From: Phycicoccus endophyticus | GTDB lineage: Bacteria > Actinomycetota > Actinomycetes > Actinomycetales > Dermatophilaceae | Reading direction: 5' to 3' | NCBI RefSeq assembly: GCF_011326735.1 | Contig: NZ_JAANCN010000013.1 | Coordinates: 1 to 35,800, forward strand | DNA length: 35,800 nt | In this document: piece after piece, positions 1 to 7,878 of the stretch | Position numbering within the stretch: the first letter of the stretch is position 1 | Layout of the letters: each line of letters starts with the position of its first letter | Program-made: the position numbers and the translations under genes | The notes under the pieces: generated by a model | What the model saw: the letters and a program-made list of their open reading frames with translations, nothing else | Told to the model about the DNA's origin: nothing | Databases searched by the model: none

Positions 1-1341
1 GGCGCCGGTCTCCGGGCCGTCGGCCGCGGCGGCGCCGCCTCGGCCCGGCTGCTCGGCCGCGGCAGCCGCGCCGTCGGGGTCCGCTTCCGCCGGTTCGCGA
101 GCGCCGACGGCGCGGCGGACACCGGGCTCTCCCGGCTCACCGAGCTGCACGCGGTCAACGTCGCGGGCGACGCCGCGGTCACGGTCTCCCTCGCGGGCAC
201 GGTGTTCGCGATGCCGACCGACGAGGCGCGCGGCCGGGTGGCCCTCTTCCTCCTGCTGACGATGGCCCCGTTCGTCCTGCTCGCGCCGCTCATCGGGCCG
301 CTGCTCGACCGCTTCCGGCACGGGCGGCGCTGGGCGCTCGGCACCACGCTGGCGACCCGCGGGTTCCTCGCGTGGGTGCTCGCCTCGGCCGTCGTCGACG
401 ACAGCCCGTGGCTCTTCCCCGCGGCACTCGGCTGCCTCGTCGCGTCGCGGTCCTACGCGGTGGCGCGGGCCGCCGCAGTGCCCCGGCTGCTGCCTCGCGG
501 CATCACGCTGGTCACCGCCAACTCCCGGCTGAACATCGCCGGCATCATCGGGATGAGCACCGGCGGGGGCGTGGCCGGTGCCGCCTCCCGGCTCGGCCCG
601 GAATGGTCACTGCGGGTGGCCTTCGTCGTCTTCGTCGTCGCCACCGTGCTGTCGATCCGGCTGCCGGCCCGGGTGGACTCCTCGGTCGGCGAGGTCGACG
701 TCGACGGCACGCCCGTGGGCGAGGAGCCGCTCGACGAGCCCGAGCGCGGGGCGCGCCGGATGCGCGCGCTGCCGGTCTCGGTGCGCTACGTCCTGTGGCT
801 GACGACCGGGGCCCGGATGCTCTCGGGCTTCCTCACCCTCTTCCTCATGTTCCTCATGCGCGAGCACCCGCTGCCGGGGTGGAGCGGGCCGCTGGTCCTC
901 GCCTGCGTCGTCGGCACGGCGGGCGTGGGCAACGCGACGGGCTCGCTCATCGGCAACCGCCGGCACACGCCGGCGCCGGAGCTCATGGCGAGTGCGGTCG
1001 CCGGGGTCGCCGTGGTGGTCGCGCTCGTCACCGCCCTGCTCTACTCGTTCTGGGCGCTGCTGCTCGTCGGGCTCGTCGCGGGGCTGTACGGCCAGCTCGC
1101 CAAGCTGTGCCTCGACGCGCTCATCCAGCGCGACGTCGCCGACCTGGTCCGGGCGCGGGTGTTCTCGTGGTCGGAGACCATCCTCCAGGGGTTCTGGGTC
1201 CTCGGCGGCTCGATCGGCATCCTCGTCCCGCTGCAGCCGACCCTCGGCTTCTCGGTCATCACCGTGGTCGTCGTCCTCGCGGCGCTCGTCGCCCTGCGCT
1301 CGCGCCGCACGGCCCGCTCGGTGCCCCCGCTGCGGGTCTGA
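1..1341 (+). CDS. MFS transporter, C-terminal 446 residues (5' end outside window)
   Basis: The reading frame is open from base 1, so the gene begins upstream. The visible part starts with a hydrophilic Arg-rich stretch and then a run of hydrophobic segments. The motif GPLLDRFRHGRR around residues 99-110 of the visible part fits the loop 2-3 motif of the major facilitator superfamily (GxxxDRxGRR-like). About nine or ten further membrane segments follow, with an acidic cytoplasmic loop (around visible residues 225-255) between the two halves. The substrate cannot be told; MFS exporters of drugs or metabolites have this look. The gene ends 11 bases before a palindromic operator that belongs to the next transcription unit. 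An internal ATG at 202 lies inside a membrane segment and is not a believable start. Confidence 0.85.
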   Translation, partial: GAGLRAVGRGGAASARLLGRGSRAVGVRFRRFASADGAADTGLSRLTELHAVNVAGDAAVTVSLAGTVFAMPTDEARGRVALFLLLTMAPFVLLAPLIGPLLDRFRHGRRWALGTTLATRGFLAWVLASAVVDDSPWLFPAALGCLVASRSYAVARAAAVPRLLPRGITLVTANSRLNIAGIIGMSTGGGVAGAASRLGPEWSLRVAFVVFVVATVLSIRLPARVDSSVGEVDVDGTPVGEEPLDEPERGARRMRALPVSVRYVLWLTTGARMLSGFLTLFLMFLMREHPLPGWSGPLVLACVVGTAGVGNATGSLIGNRRHTPAPELMASAVAGVAVVVALVTALLYSFWALLLVGLVAGLYGQLAKLCLDALIQRDVADLVRARVFSWSETILQGFWVLGGSIGILVPLQPTLGFSVITVVVVLAALVALRSRRTARSVPPLRV

Positions 1342-1351
1342 CCGGGCCGAC

Positions 1352-1381
1352 TTGATACCCCACGGGGTATCCGGCTAGCAT
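1352..1381 (+). promoter_or_regulatory. Promoter of the zinc-ribbon/membrane protein pair
   Basis: TTGATA (1352-1357) and TAGCAT (1376-1381) are separated by 18 bases and match the -35 and -10 pattern of a housekeeping promoter. The predicted transcript would start about 1388, leaving a leader of roughly 30 bases that carries GGAGG at 1407-1411 before the ATG at 1418. The promoter is inferred from sequence only. Confidence 0.6.
1354..1371. promoter_or_regulatory. CsoR/CstR-like operator palindrome
   Basis: Two perfect 8-base arms, GATACCCC and GGGGTATC, flank the dinucleotide AC. G-tract palindromes with flanking TA/AT of this form are the known operator type of the CsoR/CstR/RcnR repressor family, which senses copper, nickel or persulfides. 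The site covers part of the -35 element and most of the spacer, the right place for repression. No CsoR-family gene lies in this window, so the regulator would act from elsewhere. Confidence 0.6.
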
Positions 1382-1417
1382 CGGCTCCACCCGACTCCCC
1401 GACCCCGGAGGTGCTCC

Positions 1418-1576
1418 ATGTGCTCCCCCATCCGCTGCCACTCGTGCGGCAAGACGACGTGGGCCGGCTGCGGCATGCACGTCGACCTCGTCATGGCCGG
1501 CGTCGCCCCCGAGCAGCGGTGCACGTGCCGTGACGACGCAGCGGGCGGGCCCGCTGCCGGCACCGGGCACCGGTGA
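1418..1576 (+). CDS. Small Cys-rich zinc-ribbon-like protein (52 aa)
   Basis: ATG at 1418 follows GGAGG by 6 bases. The 52-residue product has six cysteines: C2, then C7 and C10 (RCHSCGK), C18 (AGCGMH) with His21 nearby, and C35/C37 (RCTCR). This resembles small conserved actinobacterial proteins of the pattern C-x2-CGK-x-TW-x-GCG-x-H, usually annotated as hypothetical, and suggests a zinc or other metal/thiol site. Its stop overlaps the GTG of the next gene (GTGA at 1573-1576), so the two are translationally coupled. The upstream CsoR/CstR-like operator suggests a metal or reactive-sulfur response. The function is unknown, and the gene is short enough to be missed by automatic callers. Confidence 0.75.
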   Translation: MCSPIRCHSCGKTTWAGCGMHVDLVMAGVAPEQRCTCRDDAAGGPAAGTGHR

Positions 1577-2022
1577 CCCACCCGGCGCCGGGCCTCGACC
1601 TCGGGGCGCCGCCCCGGGTCGAGGCCCTCTCGGCGCTGCCGGGCGCCGGGCGGCGGGCCACCCCCACGTGGACGCCCGCCCGGCTCCTGGCGCTCGCGCT
1701 GCTCGCCCCGCTCCTCACGTGGGGGCTCGCCGACGCGCTGCCCCCGGCGTTCGCGCCGAGCGTCGCGGGCTGGGGCCTGCTCGCCGTGGCGGGCCTGGCC
1801 AGCGCCGCGACGCTCGCGACCTACCTGCCGCGCAGCTGGCCGCCACGGCTGCACCGGCCCGGCGCGCCCTGCGCGGCCGGCGGGCTCGTCCTGCTCGTGG
1901 TCGCCTGGCTCACGGCCGGGGTCTCGGTCTCGACGGCGGCCCTGGCCCCCGTCGCGCTGCTCGCCCTCGGCGCGCTCGGACAGCGCCTGCTCACGGCCGG
2001 GGCGTGCGCGCCGCCGCGCTGA
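1573..2022 (+). CDS. Small integral membrane protein (149 aa), coupled to the Cys-rich protein
   Basis: The GTG start overlaps the preceding stop by four bases (GTGA). After about 35 polar residues there are four hydrophobic segments, around residues 36-56, 63-85, 98-118 and 121-140, so the protein is probably a four-helix inner-membrane protein. Two cysteines are visible, one in the loop before helix three and one in the short C-terminal tail. I recognise no family. Because it shares a promoter and coupling with the zinc-ribbon protein and a CsoR/CstR-like operator, a role in metal or sulfur-species handling is a reasonable guess but only a guess. It ends 13 bases from the convergent NmrA-like gene. 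Confidence 0.65.
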   Translation: MTHPAPGLDLGAPPRVEALSALPGAGRRATPTWTPARLLALALLAPLLTWGLADALPPAFAPSVAGWGLLAVAGLASAATLATYLPRSWPPRLHRPGAPCAAGGLVLLVVAWLTAGVSVSTAALAPVALLALGALGQRLLTAGACAPPR

Positions 2023-2035
2023 GCTCCCGGCCGGC

Positions 2036-2908
2036 TCAGCCGGCGGAGAGCGCCTCCTCGACGGCCGCGCGCAGGGGAGTGGCCGGCCGGCCGAGCAGCC
2101 GCTCCAGGTCCTCGGTGGGCACGAGCAGCTCGCCCGCGGCGATGCCACGGTCGACGTCGGCGAACACGGCGTCCATCGGTGCCGGCACGCCGGCGTCGGC
2201 GAGGATCCCCCGCAGCGCCTCGACCGCCACGTCGGTGTAGGCGACCTGCTCGCCGATGACCGCGGAGACCGCCTCGGCGATCTCCGGCATCGTGACCGCC
2301 GGCCCGCCCAGCTCGTAGACCTTCCCCGCGTGGCCCTCACCGGTCAGGGCCGCGGCAGCGGCCTCGGCGTACTCCCGGCGCAGCGCGAGCGACACCCGTC
2401 CCTCCCCCGCCGCCCCGACCATGCCGTGCTCGCGGTAGGTCGCGACCTGGGCGGTGTAGTTCTCGACGTACCAGGCGTTGCGCAGGACGACCGACGGCAC
2501 CGCGGAGGCCTCGAGCAGCTCCTCGGTCTCCCGGTGGTCGGCCATGAGCAGGACCGAGGAGGTGTCGGCGTGCGGGCCGGAGGTGTAGCCGAGCAGCTCG
2601 ACCCCCGCGTCGGCCGCCGCCTCGATGGCGATGCGGTGCTGCTCGACCCGGCCCGGGTCGGTACCGGAGACGAGCAGGACCCGGTCGACGCCCTCGAGCG
2701 CGGAGCGCACGGCCCCGGCGTCGTCGCGCTCGACGGGCAGGACCCGAACCCCCTGCCCGGCGAGGTCCTCGAGGCGCTCGACGGCACGCCCGGTCGCGAC
2801 GACCCGGCCCGGCTCCACCCCGCGCTGGAGGAGGTGCTCGACGGCGAGCCGGCCGAGATGTCCGGTGGCGCCGAGGACGGCGATGGTGGGCTGGTCGGTG
2901 GTGGGCAT
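2036..2908 (-). CDS. NmrA-family NAD(P)-binding oxidoreductase-like protein (290 aa)
   Basis: The Rossmann nucleotide-binding motif GATGHLG is at residues 13-19, immediately after the first beta strand, as in atypical short-chain dehydrogenases. The pattern of a dinucleotide fold followed by LRNAWYVENY (around residues 155-164) is typical of the NmrA/QOR2-type subfamily (NADPH:quinone reductase or redox-sensing proteins). The classical SDR Tyr-x3-Lys pair is not obvious, fitting an atypical member. The ATG at 2908 has an AAGGA-type ribosome binding site a few bases upstream. The gene is divergent from the LLM oxidoreductase across about 210 bases, so the two may share a control region. The substrate is unknown. 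Confidence 0.85.
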   Translation of the reverse strand: MPTTDQPTIAVLGATGHLGRLAVEHLLQRGVEPGRVVATGRAVERLEDLAGQGVRVLPVERDDAGAVRSALEGVDRVLLVSGTDPGRVEQHRIAIEAAADAGVELLGYTSGPHADTSSVLLMADHRETEELLEASAVPSVVLRNAWYVENYTAQVATYREHGMVGAAGEGRVSLALRREYAEAAAAALTGEGHAGKVYELGGPAVTMPEIAEAVSAVIGEQVAYTDVAVEALRGILADAGVPAPMDAVFADVDRGIAAGELLVPTEDLERLLGRPATPLRAAVEEALSAG

Positions 2909-3118
2909 GGGAGGTCCTTCCTCGTCGGTGGTCACCGGGCACAACCGGCCGGTGGCCCCGACCCTTCCCGGCCGCCGCCGGCGAGCGAGGTTCGACGGCC
3001 TCCGGCCAGGCCACGCCCGTGGCGTTCGCTGAGGTGCTCGGCGGGGTAGGACCGCGTGGGGACCGGTCGCCGCCGTCCGGTCCCCCCGACCGCGACCCCG
3101 ACCCCGAGGAGCACACCC

Positions 3119-4102
3119 GTGACCCGTTTCGGCTTCACCCTGATGACCGAGCAGAGCGGCCCCAAGGAGCTCGTCGACGCCGCCGTGCGCGCCGAGCAGG
3201 CCGGCTTCGACCTGCTCGTCTCGAGCGACCACTTCTCGCCGTGGCTCACCGAGCAGGGCCACGCCCCCTACGCGTGGACCGTCCTCGGCGCCGTCGCGCA
3301 GGTGACCTCGCGGGTCGAGCTCGCGACGTACATCACCTGCCCGACGATGCGCTACCACCCGGCCGTGGTCGCCCAGAAGGCCGCGACGCTGCAGATCCTC
3401 GCCGACGGGCGGTTCACCCTGGGCCTGGGCTCGGGCGAGAACCTCAACGAGCACGTCATCGGCGAGGGCTGGCCGGCGGTGACCCACCGCCAGGACATGC
3501 TCGCCGAGGCCATCGAGGTCATCCGTCGGCTGCACACCGGTGAGCTCGTGACCTTCCGCGGCGACTACTTCGACGTCGACTCCGCCCGCATCTGGGACCT
3601 GCCGGACGAGGGCGTCGACATCGCCGTCGCCGTGAGCGGCCGGGAGGGGATCGAGCGGTTCGGCCCGCTGGCCGACCACCTGATCGCCGTCGAGCCGGAC
3701 GGCCAGGTGGTCGAGGACTGGAACGAGCTGGCGGGGTCGACGATCGGGTCGGGGGCCCGGGCCATCGGCCAGATCCCCGTCTGCTGGGACCCCTCCGAGC
3801 AGGCCGCGGTCACCCGGGCCCACGAGCAGTTCCGCTGGTTCGCGGGCGGGTGGAAGGTCAACGCCGACCTCCCGACGCCCCTGGGCTTCAGTGGCGCGAC
3901 CCAGTTCGTGCGCGAGGAGGACGTCGCCGCCTCGATCCCCTGCGGGCCCGACCTGGACCACATCGTGGAGTCGGTCGCGCCGTTCTGGGAGGCCGGCTTC
4001 ACCGACATCGCCCTCGTCCAGGTCGGCGGGGAGCACCAGACCCGCTTCCTCGAGGAGGTGGCCCCGGAGCTGCTCGAGCGGCTCCGGGCGGCCGCCGGCT
4101 GA
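3119..4102 (+). CDS. LLM-class F420-dependent oxidoreductase (327 aa)
   Basis: The protein begins RFGFTLMTEQSGP, with the conserved SSDHFSPW segment near residue 36, then a TIM-barrel pattern including TYITCPTMRYHP and the LGLGSGENLNEH turn near residue 105. These match the luciferase-like monooxygenase superfamily, in particular the glucose-6-phosphate-dehydrogenase-like F420 group (TIGR03557 type). The expected role is hydride transfer between coenzyme F420 and an unknown substrate in the cytoplasm; true F420-glucose-6-phosphate activity should not be assumed. I chose the GTG at 3119, preceded by GAGGA at 3106-3110, over an in-frame GTG at 3056 that would add an unrelated Arg/Pro-rich extension. 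Together with the DUF385 protein at 27085 it implies that the host makes F420. Confidence 0.88.
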   Translation: MTRFGFTLMTEQSGPKELVDAAVRAEQAGFDLLVSSDHFSPWLTEQGHAPYAWTVLGAVAQVTSRVELATYITCPTMRYHPAVVAQKAATLQILADGRFTLGLGSGENLNEHVIGEGWPAVTHRQDMLAEAIEVIRRLHTGELVTFRGDYFDVDSARIWDLPDEGVDIAVAVSGREGIERFGPLADHLIAVEPDGQVVEDWNELAGSTIGSGARAIGQIPVCWDPSEQAAVTRAHEQFRWFAGGWKVNADLPTPLGFSGATQFVREEDVAASIPCGPDLDHIVESVAPFWEAGFTDIALVQVGGEHQTRFLEEVAPELLERLRAAAG

Positions 4103-4122
4103 CCGCCCTCCGCCCGACCCGC

Positions 4123-5070
4123 TCAGGCGGGGTCGGCCGGTCCCCGGCGGGCCCGGTGGATGCCGAGCACGACGAGGACGACGAGCGCGCCGACGACGGC
4201 GCCCGCCACGCTCGAGGCGAAGGTCTCGACGAGCCACCCGAGCACCCCGCCGAGCGCGCCGGTCGCCTCGTGCACGGCGTCGGCCGCGTGGTGGACCACG
4301 CCGTACGGGCCGCTCCAGCCCAGCTCGTCGGCACCGACGAGGAGGATGTGCCCGCCCACCCAGAGCATGGCCACCACGCCGAGGGTGGAGAGTGCGGCGA
4401 GGACCCTGGGCATCGCCGTGACCAGGCCCTCGCCGACCCGCCGCACGGCGGGGGCCGAGCGCTCGGCCAGGTGCAGCCCGATGTCGTCCATCTTCACGAT
4501 GAGCCCGACGACGCCGTAGACGAGGGCGGTGATGACCACGGCGACGACGACGAGCACGACCGCGCGGGTCCACAGCCCCTCGGACGCGACGTCGTCGAGG
4601 GCGATGACCATGATCTCCGCCGAGAGGATCAGGTCGGTCCGGATCGCCCCGGAGACCATCGACGCCTCCGCCTCGGGGCCGACCGCCGCGACCGGCTCGT
4701 CGTGCCCCGGCGCGTGCGCGAGCTTCTCCCAGACCTTCTCCGCACCCTCGTAGGCGAGGTAGGTCCCGCCGGCCATGAGGATCGGCGAGAGCAGCCACGG
4801 GAGGAGCTCGCTGAGGACCAGGGCCACCGGGAGGATGACGAGCAGCTTGTTGCGGACCGAGCCGACGGCGATCTTGCGGACGATCGGCAGCTCCCGCTCG
4901 GGCGTGACGCCGTGGACGTAGCGCGGGGTCACCGCGGTGTCGTCGACGACCACCCCGGCCGCCTTCGCGCTCGCGCGCCCGGCGGCCGCGCCGACGTCGT
5001 CGACCGAGGCGGCGGCGAGCTTGGCGATGGCGGCGATGTCGTCGAGCAGCGCGACCAGGCCTGCGGCCAT
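4123..5070 (-). CDS. DUF808 family membrane protein (315 aa, YedI-like)
   Basis: The N-terminus MAAGLVALLDDIAAIAK and the following stretch with AGGTYLAYEGAEKVWEK (around residues 98-114) are characteristic of the DUF808/YedI family of inner-membrane proteins of unknown function. At least six hydrophobic segments are visible, including a pair around residues 75-105, one at about 165-195 and a last one near 285-305 followed by a basic tail. The ATG at 5070 is preceded by GGGAGGAG. The gene converges on the LLM oxidoreductase with only 20 bases between stops. Family identity is fairly clear; the biochemical role is not known for any member that I can name. Confidence 0.88.
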   Translation of the reverse strand: MAAGLVALLDDIAAIAKLAAASVDDVGAAAGRASAKAAGVVVDDTAVTPRYVHGVTPERELPIVRKIAVGSVRNKLLVILPVALVLSELLPWLLSPILMAGGTYLAYEGAEKVWEKLAHAPGHDEPVAAVGPEAEASMVSGAIRTDLILSAEIMVIALDDVASEGLWTRAVVLVVVAVVITALVYGVVGLIVKMDDIGLHLAERSAPAVRRVGEGLVTAMPRVLAALSTLGVVAMLWVGGHILLVGADELGWSGPYGVVHHAADAVHEATGALGGVLGWLVETFASSVAGAVVGALVVLVVLGIHRARRGPADPA

Positions 5071-5165
5071 CGGGGCTCCTCCCGTCGGCGGGCCGCCGGC
5101 CCGCGGCCCGTGAACGACGAAGGCTACTGGGTCGGGCCGGGCGTTGCCCCCGCCGCGGCCGGGGC

Positions 5166-5429
5166 TCACCCGTCGAGGGCGTGGGCCTCCTCCTCGACGC
5201 GCACGATGTCGGCGCAGACCTCGGCCATCGACGCGTACTCGCGTGTGCGGGTCAGCCGGGAGAGCCGGCAGCACAGCCGCGCCGGGACGCCACGGCCGAT
5301 GCACGCGGCGATGAGGTCGTCCTGCCGGGTGGGGAAGGGGTGCTCCGCCAGGGCCACCCGCAGCCCGGCGAGGTCCGCGGCGAGTGTCGCCTCCGGGTCC
5401 GCGCCGCCCGCACCGTGCACCGTCGACAT
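5166..5429 (-). CDS. DUF2795-like small protein (87 aa)
   Basis: The core HPFPTRQDDLIAAC followed by LSRLTRTREYASMAEVCADI resembles DUF2795, a short actinobacterial domain of two helical repeats (pFP-x-K-x-dLv ... LP-x-x-eY-x-x-x-x-dV). There is no signal peptide or membrane segment, so it should be cytoplasmic. A GGAGG lies upstream of the ATG at a slightly long spacing. About 55 bases upstream is a sequence matching the promoter type used by SigB/SigF stress sigma factors, and the divergent neighbour is a sigma factor of just that family. This makes a stress-regulated gene likely. The molecular function is unknown. Confidence 0.65.
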   Translation of the reverse strand: MSTVHGAGGADPEATLAADLAGLRVALAEHPFPTRQDDLIAACIGRGVPARLCCRLSRLTRTREYASMAEVCADIVRVEEEAHALDG

Positions 5430-5483
5430 CCCCGTGACCTCCTCGTCCGTGGCGCCCCTGTCCCCGGGACGGCCGCCTCGACG

Positions 5484-5508
5484 TTACCCCGCCAACCTTC
5501 GACGAAAC
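5484..5508 (-). promoter_or_regulatory. SigB/SigF-type stress promoter for the DUF2795-like gene
   Basis: Read on the minus strand, GTTT (5508-5505), a 15-base spacer and GGGTAA (5489-5484) match the GTTT-N14-17-GGGTA pattern of alternative stress sigma factors of the SigB/SigF type. It points at the gene starting at 5429 and leaves a leader of about 45-50 bases. The neighbouring sigma gene is its plausible user. Confidence 0.55.
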
Positions 5509-5648
5509 AGCCCCGCCGCCGGCTCCACGGTCCCGTGGGAGGACAGTGTCGGGGCCAGCAGGTAGCGTCGTCAGCGGTCCCCCGTTCGGGGGCCGTCGGT
5601 GGTTCAGCAGCGTGCCACCGGTCCACACCGAAGGACCGGAGGTACCCG

Positions 5649-6476
5649 ATGACGACCCCTGCCCCTCCCGTGACGCCGCTGCCCTGCGCGCGCGCGACGC
5701 GCGACGTCGGGCGCGAGGACGTCCGGCGCTCCGACGAGCATCTCGAGCACCTCCTCGAGCAGCTGTATCGCTCGAGCGTGCCCGCCACCCGCGCGGCCCT
5801 GCTCGCCGACGTCGTGACCGCGACCCTGCCGCTCGCCGACTCGCTCGCCGCTCGCTACGCCGGGCGGGGTATCGAGGCCGACGACCTCGTCCAGGTGGCC
5901 CGCACCGCCCTCGTCGCGGCGGTCCACCGCTACCGACCCGGCGCCGGGCGGGGGTTCGTCGCCTACGCCGTGCCCTCGGTGCGCGGCGAGCTCAAGCGGC
6001 ACTTCCGGGACGCCGGGTGGGCCGTACGCCCCCCACGCGCGGTCCAGGAGCTGCGCGCCGAGGTCGTCGCCGCCGAGGAGGAGCTGCGCCACCGCACCGG
6101 GCACGAGGCCACGGGCGCCGAGCTCGCGGCGGCCCTCGGCCGCACGGTCGAGGAGGTGCGCGGTGCCCGCGCCACGGCCTCGGCCTTCACCCCCGACTCG
6201 CTCGACGCCCTGCTGCCCGGCGGCAGCGCGGTCGGCGACCACCTCGCCTCGACCCGGGACGAGGCCGGCGAGATCGTGCTGCGGGCAGCCCTGCACGCGG
6301 AGATGGGGCGCCTCTCCCCGCGCGAACGGGTCATCCTGCGCCTGCGGTTCGTCGAGGAGCGCACCCAGAGCGAGATCGGGGAGGTCATCGGGGTCAGCCA
6401 GATGCAGGTCTCGCGACTGCTCGGCCAGCTGCTCACCCGCCTGCGCGAGCGCCTCGAGCCGGGGGCGGCCGCCTGA
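5649..6476 (+). CDS. RNA polymerase sigma factor, SigB/SigF/SigG family (275 aa)
   Basis: Region 2 spans roughly residues 55-125, with GIEADDLVQVARTALVAAVHRY followed by GRGFVAYAVPSVRGELKRHFRD, the core-binding and -10-recognising part. Region 3 follows (about 130-185). Region 4 at 222-275 carries the helix-turn-helix ERTQSEIGEVIGVSQMQVSRLL. Lack of a long N-terminal region 1.1 and overall length fit the group 3 stress/sporulation type of actinobacteria. GGAGG at 5638-5642 sets the ATG at 5649. The 5' leader contains a small hairpin with CCCCCG/CGGGGG arms (5579-5592). A possible promoter -10, TAGCGT, is at 5563-5568. No anti-sigma or anti-anti-sigma partner is adjacent, which is unusual for this family. 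Confidence 0.92.
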   Translation: MTTPAPPVTPLPCARATRDVGREDVRRSDEHLEHLLEQLYRSSVPATRAALLADVVTATLPLADSLAARYAGRGIEADDLVQVARTALVAAVHRYRPGAGRGFVAYAVPSVRGELKRHFRDAGWAVRPPRAVQELRAEVVAAEEELRHRTGHEATGAELAAALGRTVEEVRGARATASAFTPDSLDALLPGGSAVGDHLASTRDEAGEIVLRAALHAEMGRLSPRERVILRLRFVEERTQSEIGEVIGVSQMQVSRLLGQLLTRLRERLEPGAAA

Positions 6477-6509
6477 GCCCGGGTCCACGGTTCCGGGGGC
6501 GGTGGGCGG

Positions 6510-6515
6510 TACCGT
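6510..6515 (+). promoter_or_regulatory. Leaderless-type -10 element (TACCGT)
   Basis: TACCGT ends 7 bases before the ATG at 6523 and no ribosome binding site is present, which suggests a transcript starting at or next to the start codon of the serine hydrolase gene. Confidence 0.45.
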
Positions 6516-6522
6516 CACCGCC

Positions 6523-7875
6523 ATGCGTGTCCTCCGCCGGGTCCTCGCCCTGCTCCTCGTCGCGGCCGTCGTCGGCGCGGTCGTGGGCTACCGGCACTAC
6601 CGGCCGCTGCTCGTCACGGGTACCGGGTACGCCGCGCACAACGCCTGTGCGGTCACCCTCGTCGCCGGGCGCGACGACCCCGAGGACGACCTGCCCCCCA
6701 ACCCGCTCGTGCCGTACCTCACCGGGTACGTCAACCTCGCGGGCCACTCGGCGACCTCCGCCGTGGGGTGGCTGTTCGCGAAGCAGAAGGCCTGGTACTC
6801 ACCGGGGTACGGCTGCACCGTGGCCACGGACCGTCCGGAGCAGGCGATCGCGCCCACGGCGGTCGACACCGAGGGCAACCCGCTCGCCGACGCGCCGACC
6901 CCCAAGGCCGGCAAGCGGCTGACCGCCGCCCTCGCGCGGGCGTTCGGCGACGACCTCGACGCCGACGCCCGTGAGGAGCTCGGTACCCGGGGGGTCGTCG
7001 TCGTCAAGGACGGCGAGCTGCTCGCCGAGCGGTACGCGGACGGCTTCGACGTGGACACCCCCCAGCTCGGCTGGTCGATGGCCAAGAGCGCGACGAACCT
7101 GCTCGTCGGGCGGTACGTCAGGGACCGCAAGCTCGACGTCTCGGCGGCGACCGTGCGCCCGGAGTGGACCGACGAGCGGGCGGACATCACCGTCGACCAG
7201 CTGATGCGCATGACGAGCGGGCTGCGGTGGGACGAGACCTACGACCTCGGCACCCCGATCACCGAGATGCTCTACGCCGAGCCGGACATGGCCGGCTTCG
7301 CCGCCTCACAGCCGCTGGCCCACCAGCCGGGCACCTACCAGCAGTACTCGAGCGGCTCGACGAACATCGTCTGCTCGTGGCTCGACGCACAGGCCGACGT
7401 CCCCGAGCGCGACTTCCCCCGGCGCAAGCTCTTCGCGCCGCTCGGGCTGTCCTCGGCCGTGTGGGAGGTGGACGCGAGCGGGACCCCGGTGTGCAGCTCG
7501 TACCTGTGGGCGACCCCACGCGACTGGGCCACCCTCGGTCAGTTCGCCCTCCAGGACGGGGTGTGGAACGGCAAGCGCCTCCTGCCGCACGGGTGGATGA
7601 CCCGCTCGACGACGGTGACCAAGGTGGCGCAGACCGACGCCGACGGCTATGCCGCGGGGTGGTGGTCGAACACCCGCGCCGACGGCTCGCGGGTCGTCCG
7701 GGGCCTGCCGGCGGACGCCTACTGGGCCAGTGGCCACGACGGGCAGCGCCTGTACGTCGTGCCCTCCCAGCACCTCGTCGTCGTCCGCCTCGGGTTCTCC
7801 CCCGAGGTCGAGGCCGGGGACCTGCGGGCCGACGGCCTCGTCCACGACGTCATCGCCGCCACCCGCGGCCGGTAG
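6523..7875 (+). CDS. Membrane-anchored serine hydrolase, beta-lactamase/class C fold (450 aa)
   Basis: An N-terminal hydrophobic helix (residues about 5-22) suggests secretion or anchoring on the outer face of the membrane. The serine beta-lactamase-like catalytic motifs are in order: SMAK at 185-188 (Ser185 nucleophile, Lys188), Tyr275 in the YSSGSTN segment (the YxN motif position), and GHDG at 404-407 in the position of the KTG-type motif. This arrangement is typical of class C-like serine hydrolases (esterase/peptidase group, COG1680); the non-canonical third motif makes true beta-lactamase activity unlikely. About 100 residues between the anchor and the catalytic domain form an extra extracytoplasmic segment with Cys pairs. 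The stop is three bases from the convergent neighbour's stop. Confidence 0.88.
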   Translation: MRVLRRVLALLLVAAVVGAVVGYRHYRPLLVTGTGYAAHNACAVTLVAGRDDPEDDLPPNPLVPYLTGYVNLAGHSATSAVGWLFAKQKAWYSPGYGCTVATDRPEQAIAPTAVDTEGNPLADAPTPKAGKRLTAALARAFGDDLDADAREELGTRGVVVVKDGELLAERYADGFDVDTPQLGWSMAKSATNLLVGRYVRDRKLDVSAATVRPEWTDERADITVDQLMRMTSGLRWDETYDLGTPITEMLYAEPDMAGFAASQPLAHQPGTYQQYSSGSTNIVCSWLDAQADVPERDFPRRKLFAPLGLSSAVWEVDASGTPVCSSYLWATPRDWATLGQFALQDGVWNGKRLLPHGWMTRSTTVTKVAQTDADGYAAGWWSNTRADGSRVVRGLPADAYWASGHDGQRLYVVPSQHLVVVRLGFSPEVEAGDLRADGLVHDVIAATRGR

Positions 7876-7878
7876 GCC

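Noticed and set aside
2022-2045. GCCGGC-type inverted repeat between convergent stops as terminator
   Set aside because: The arms are six bases of the commonest words in this GC-rich DNA and one overlaps coding sequence; a chance occurrence is likely.
2036-4798. A 920-codon minus-strand frame reaching upstream of the NmrA-like gene
   Set aside because: Only its last 290 codons show a domain; the rest runs antisense to the LLM oxidoreductase and DUF808 region. The ATG at 2908 with a ribosome binding site defines the real gene.
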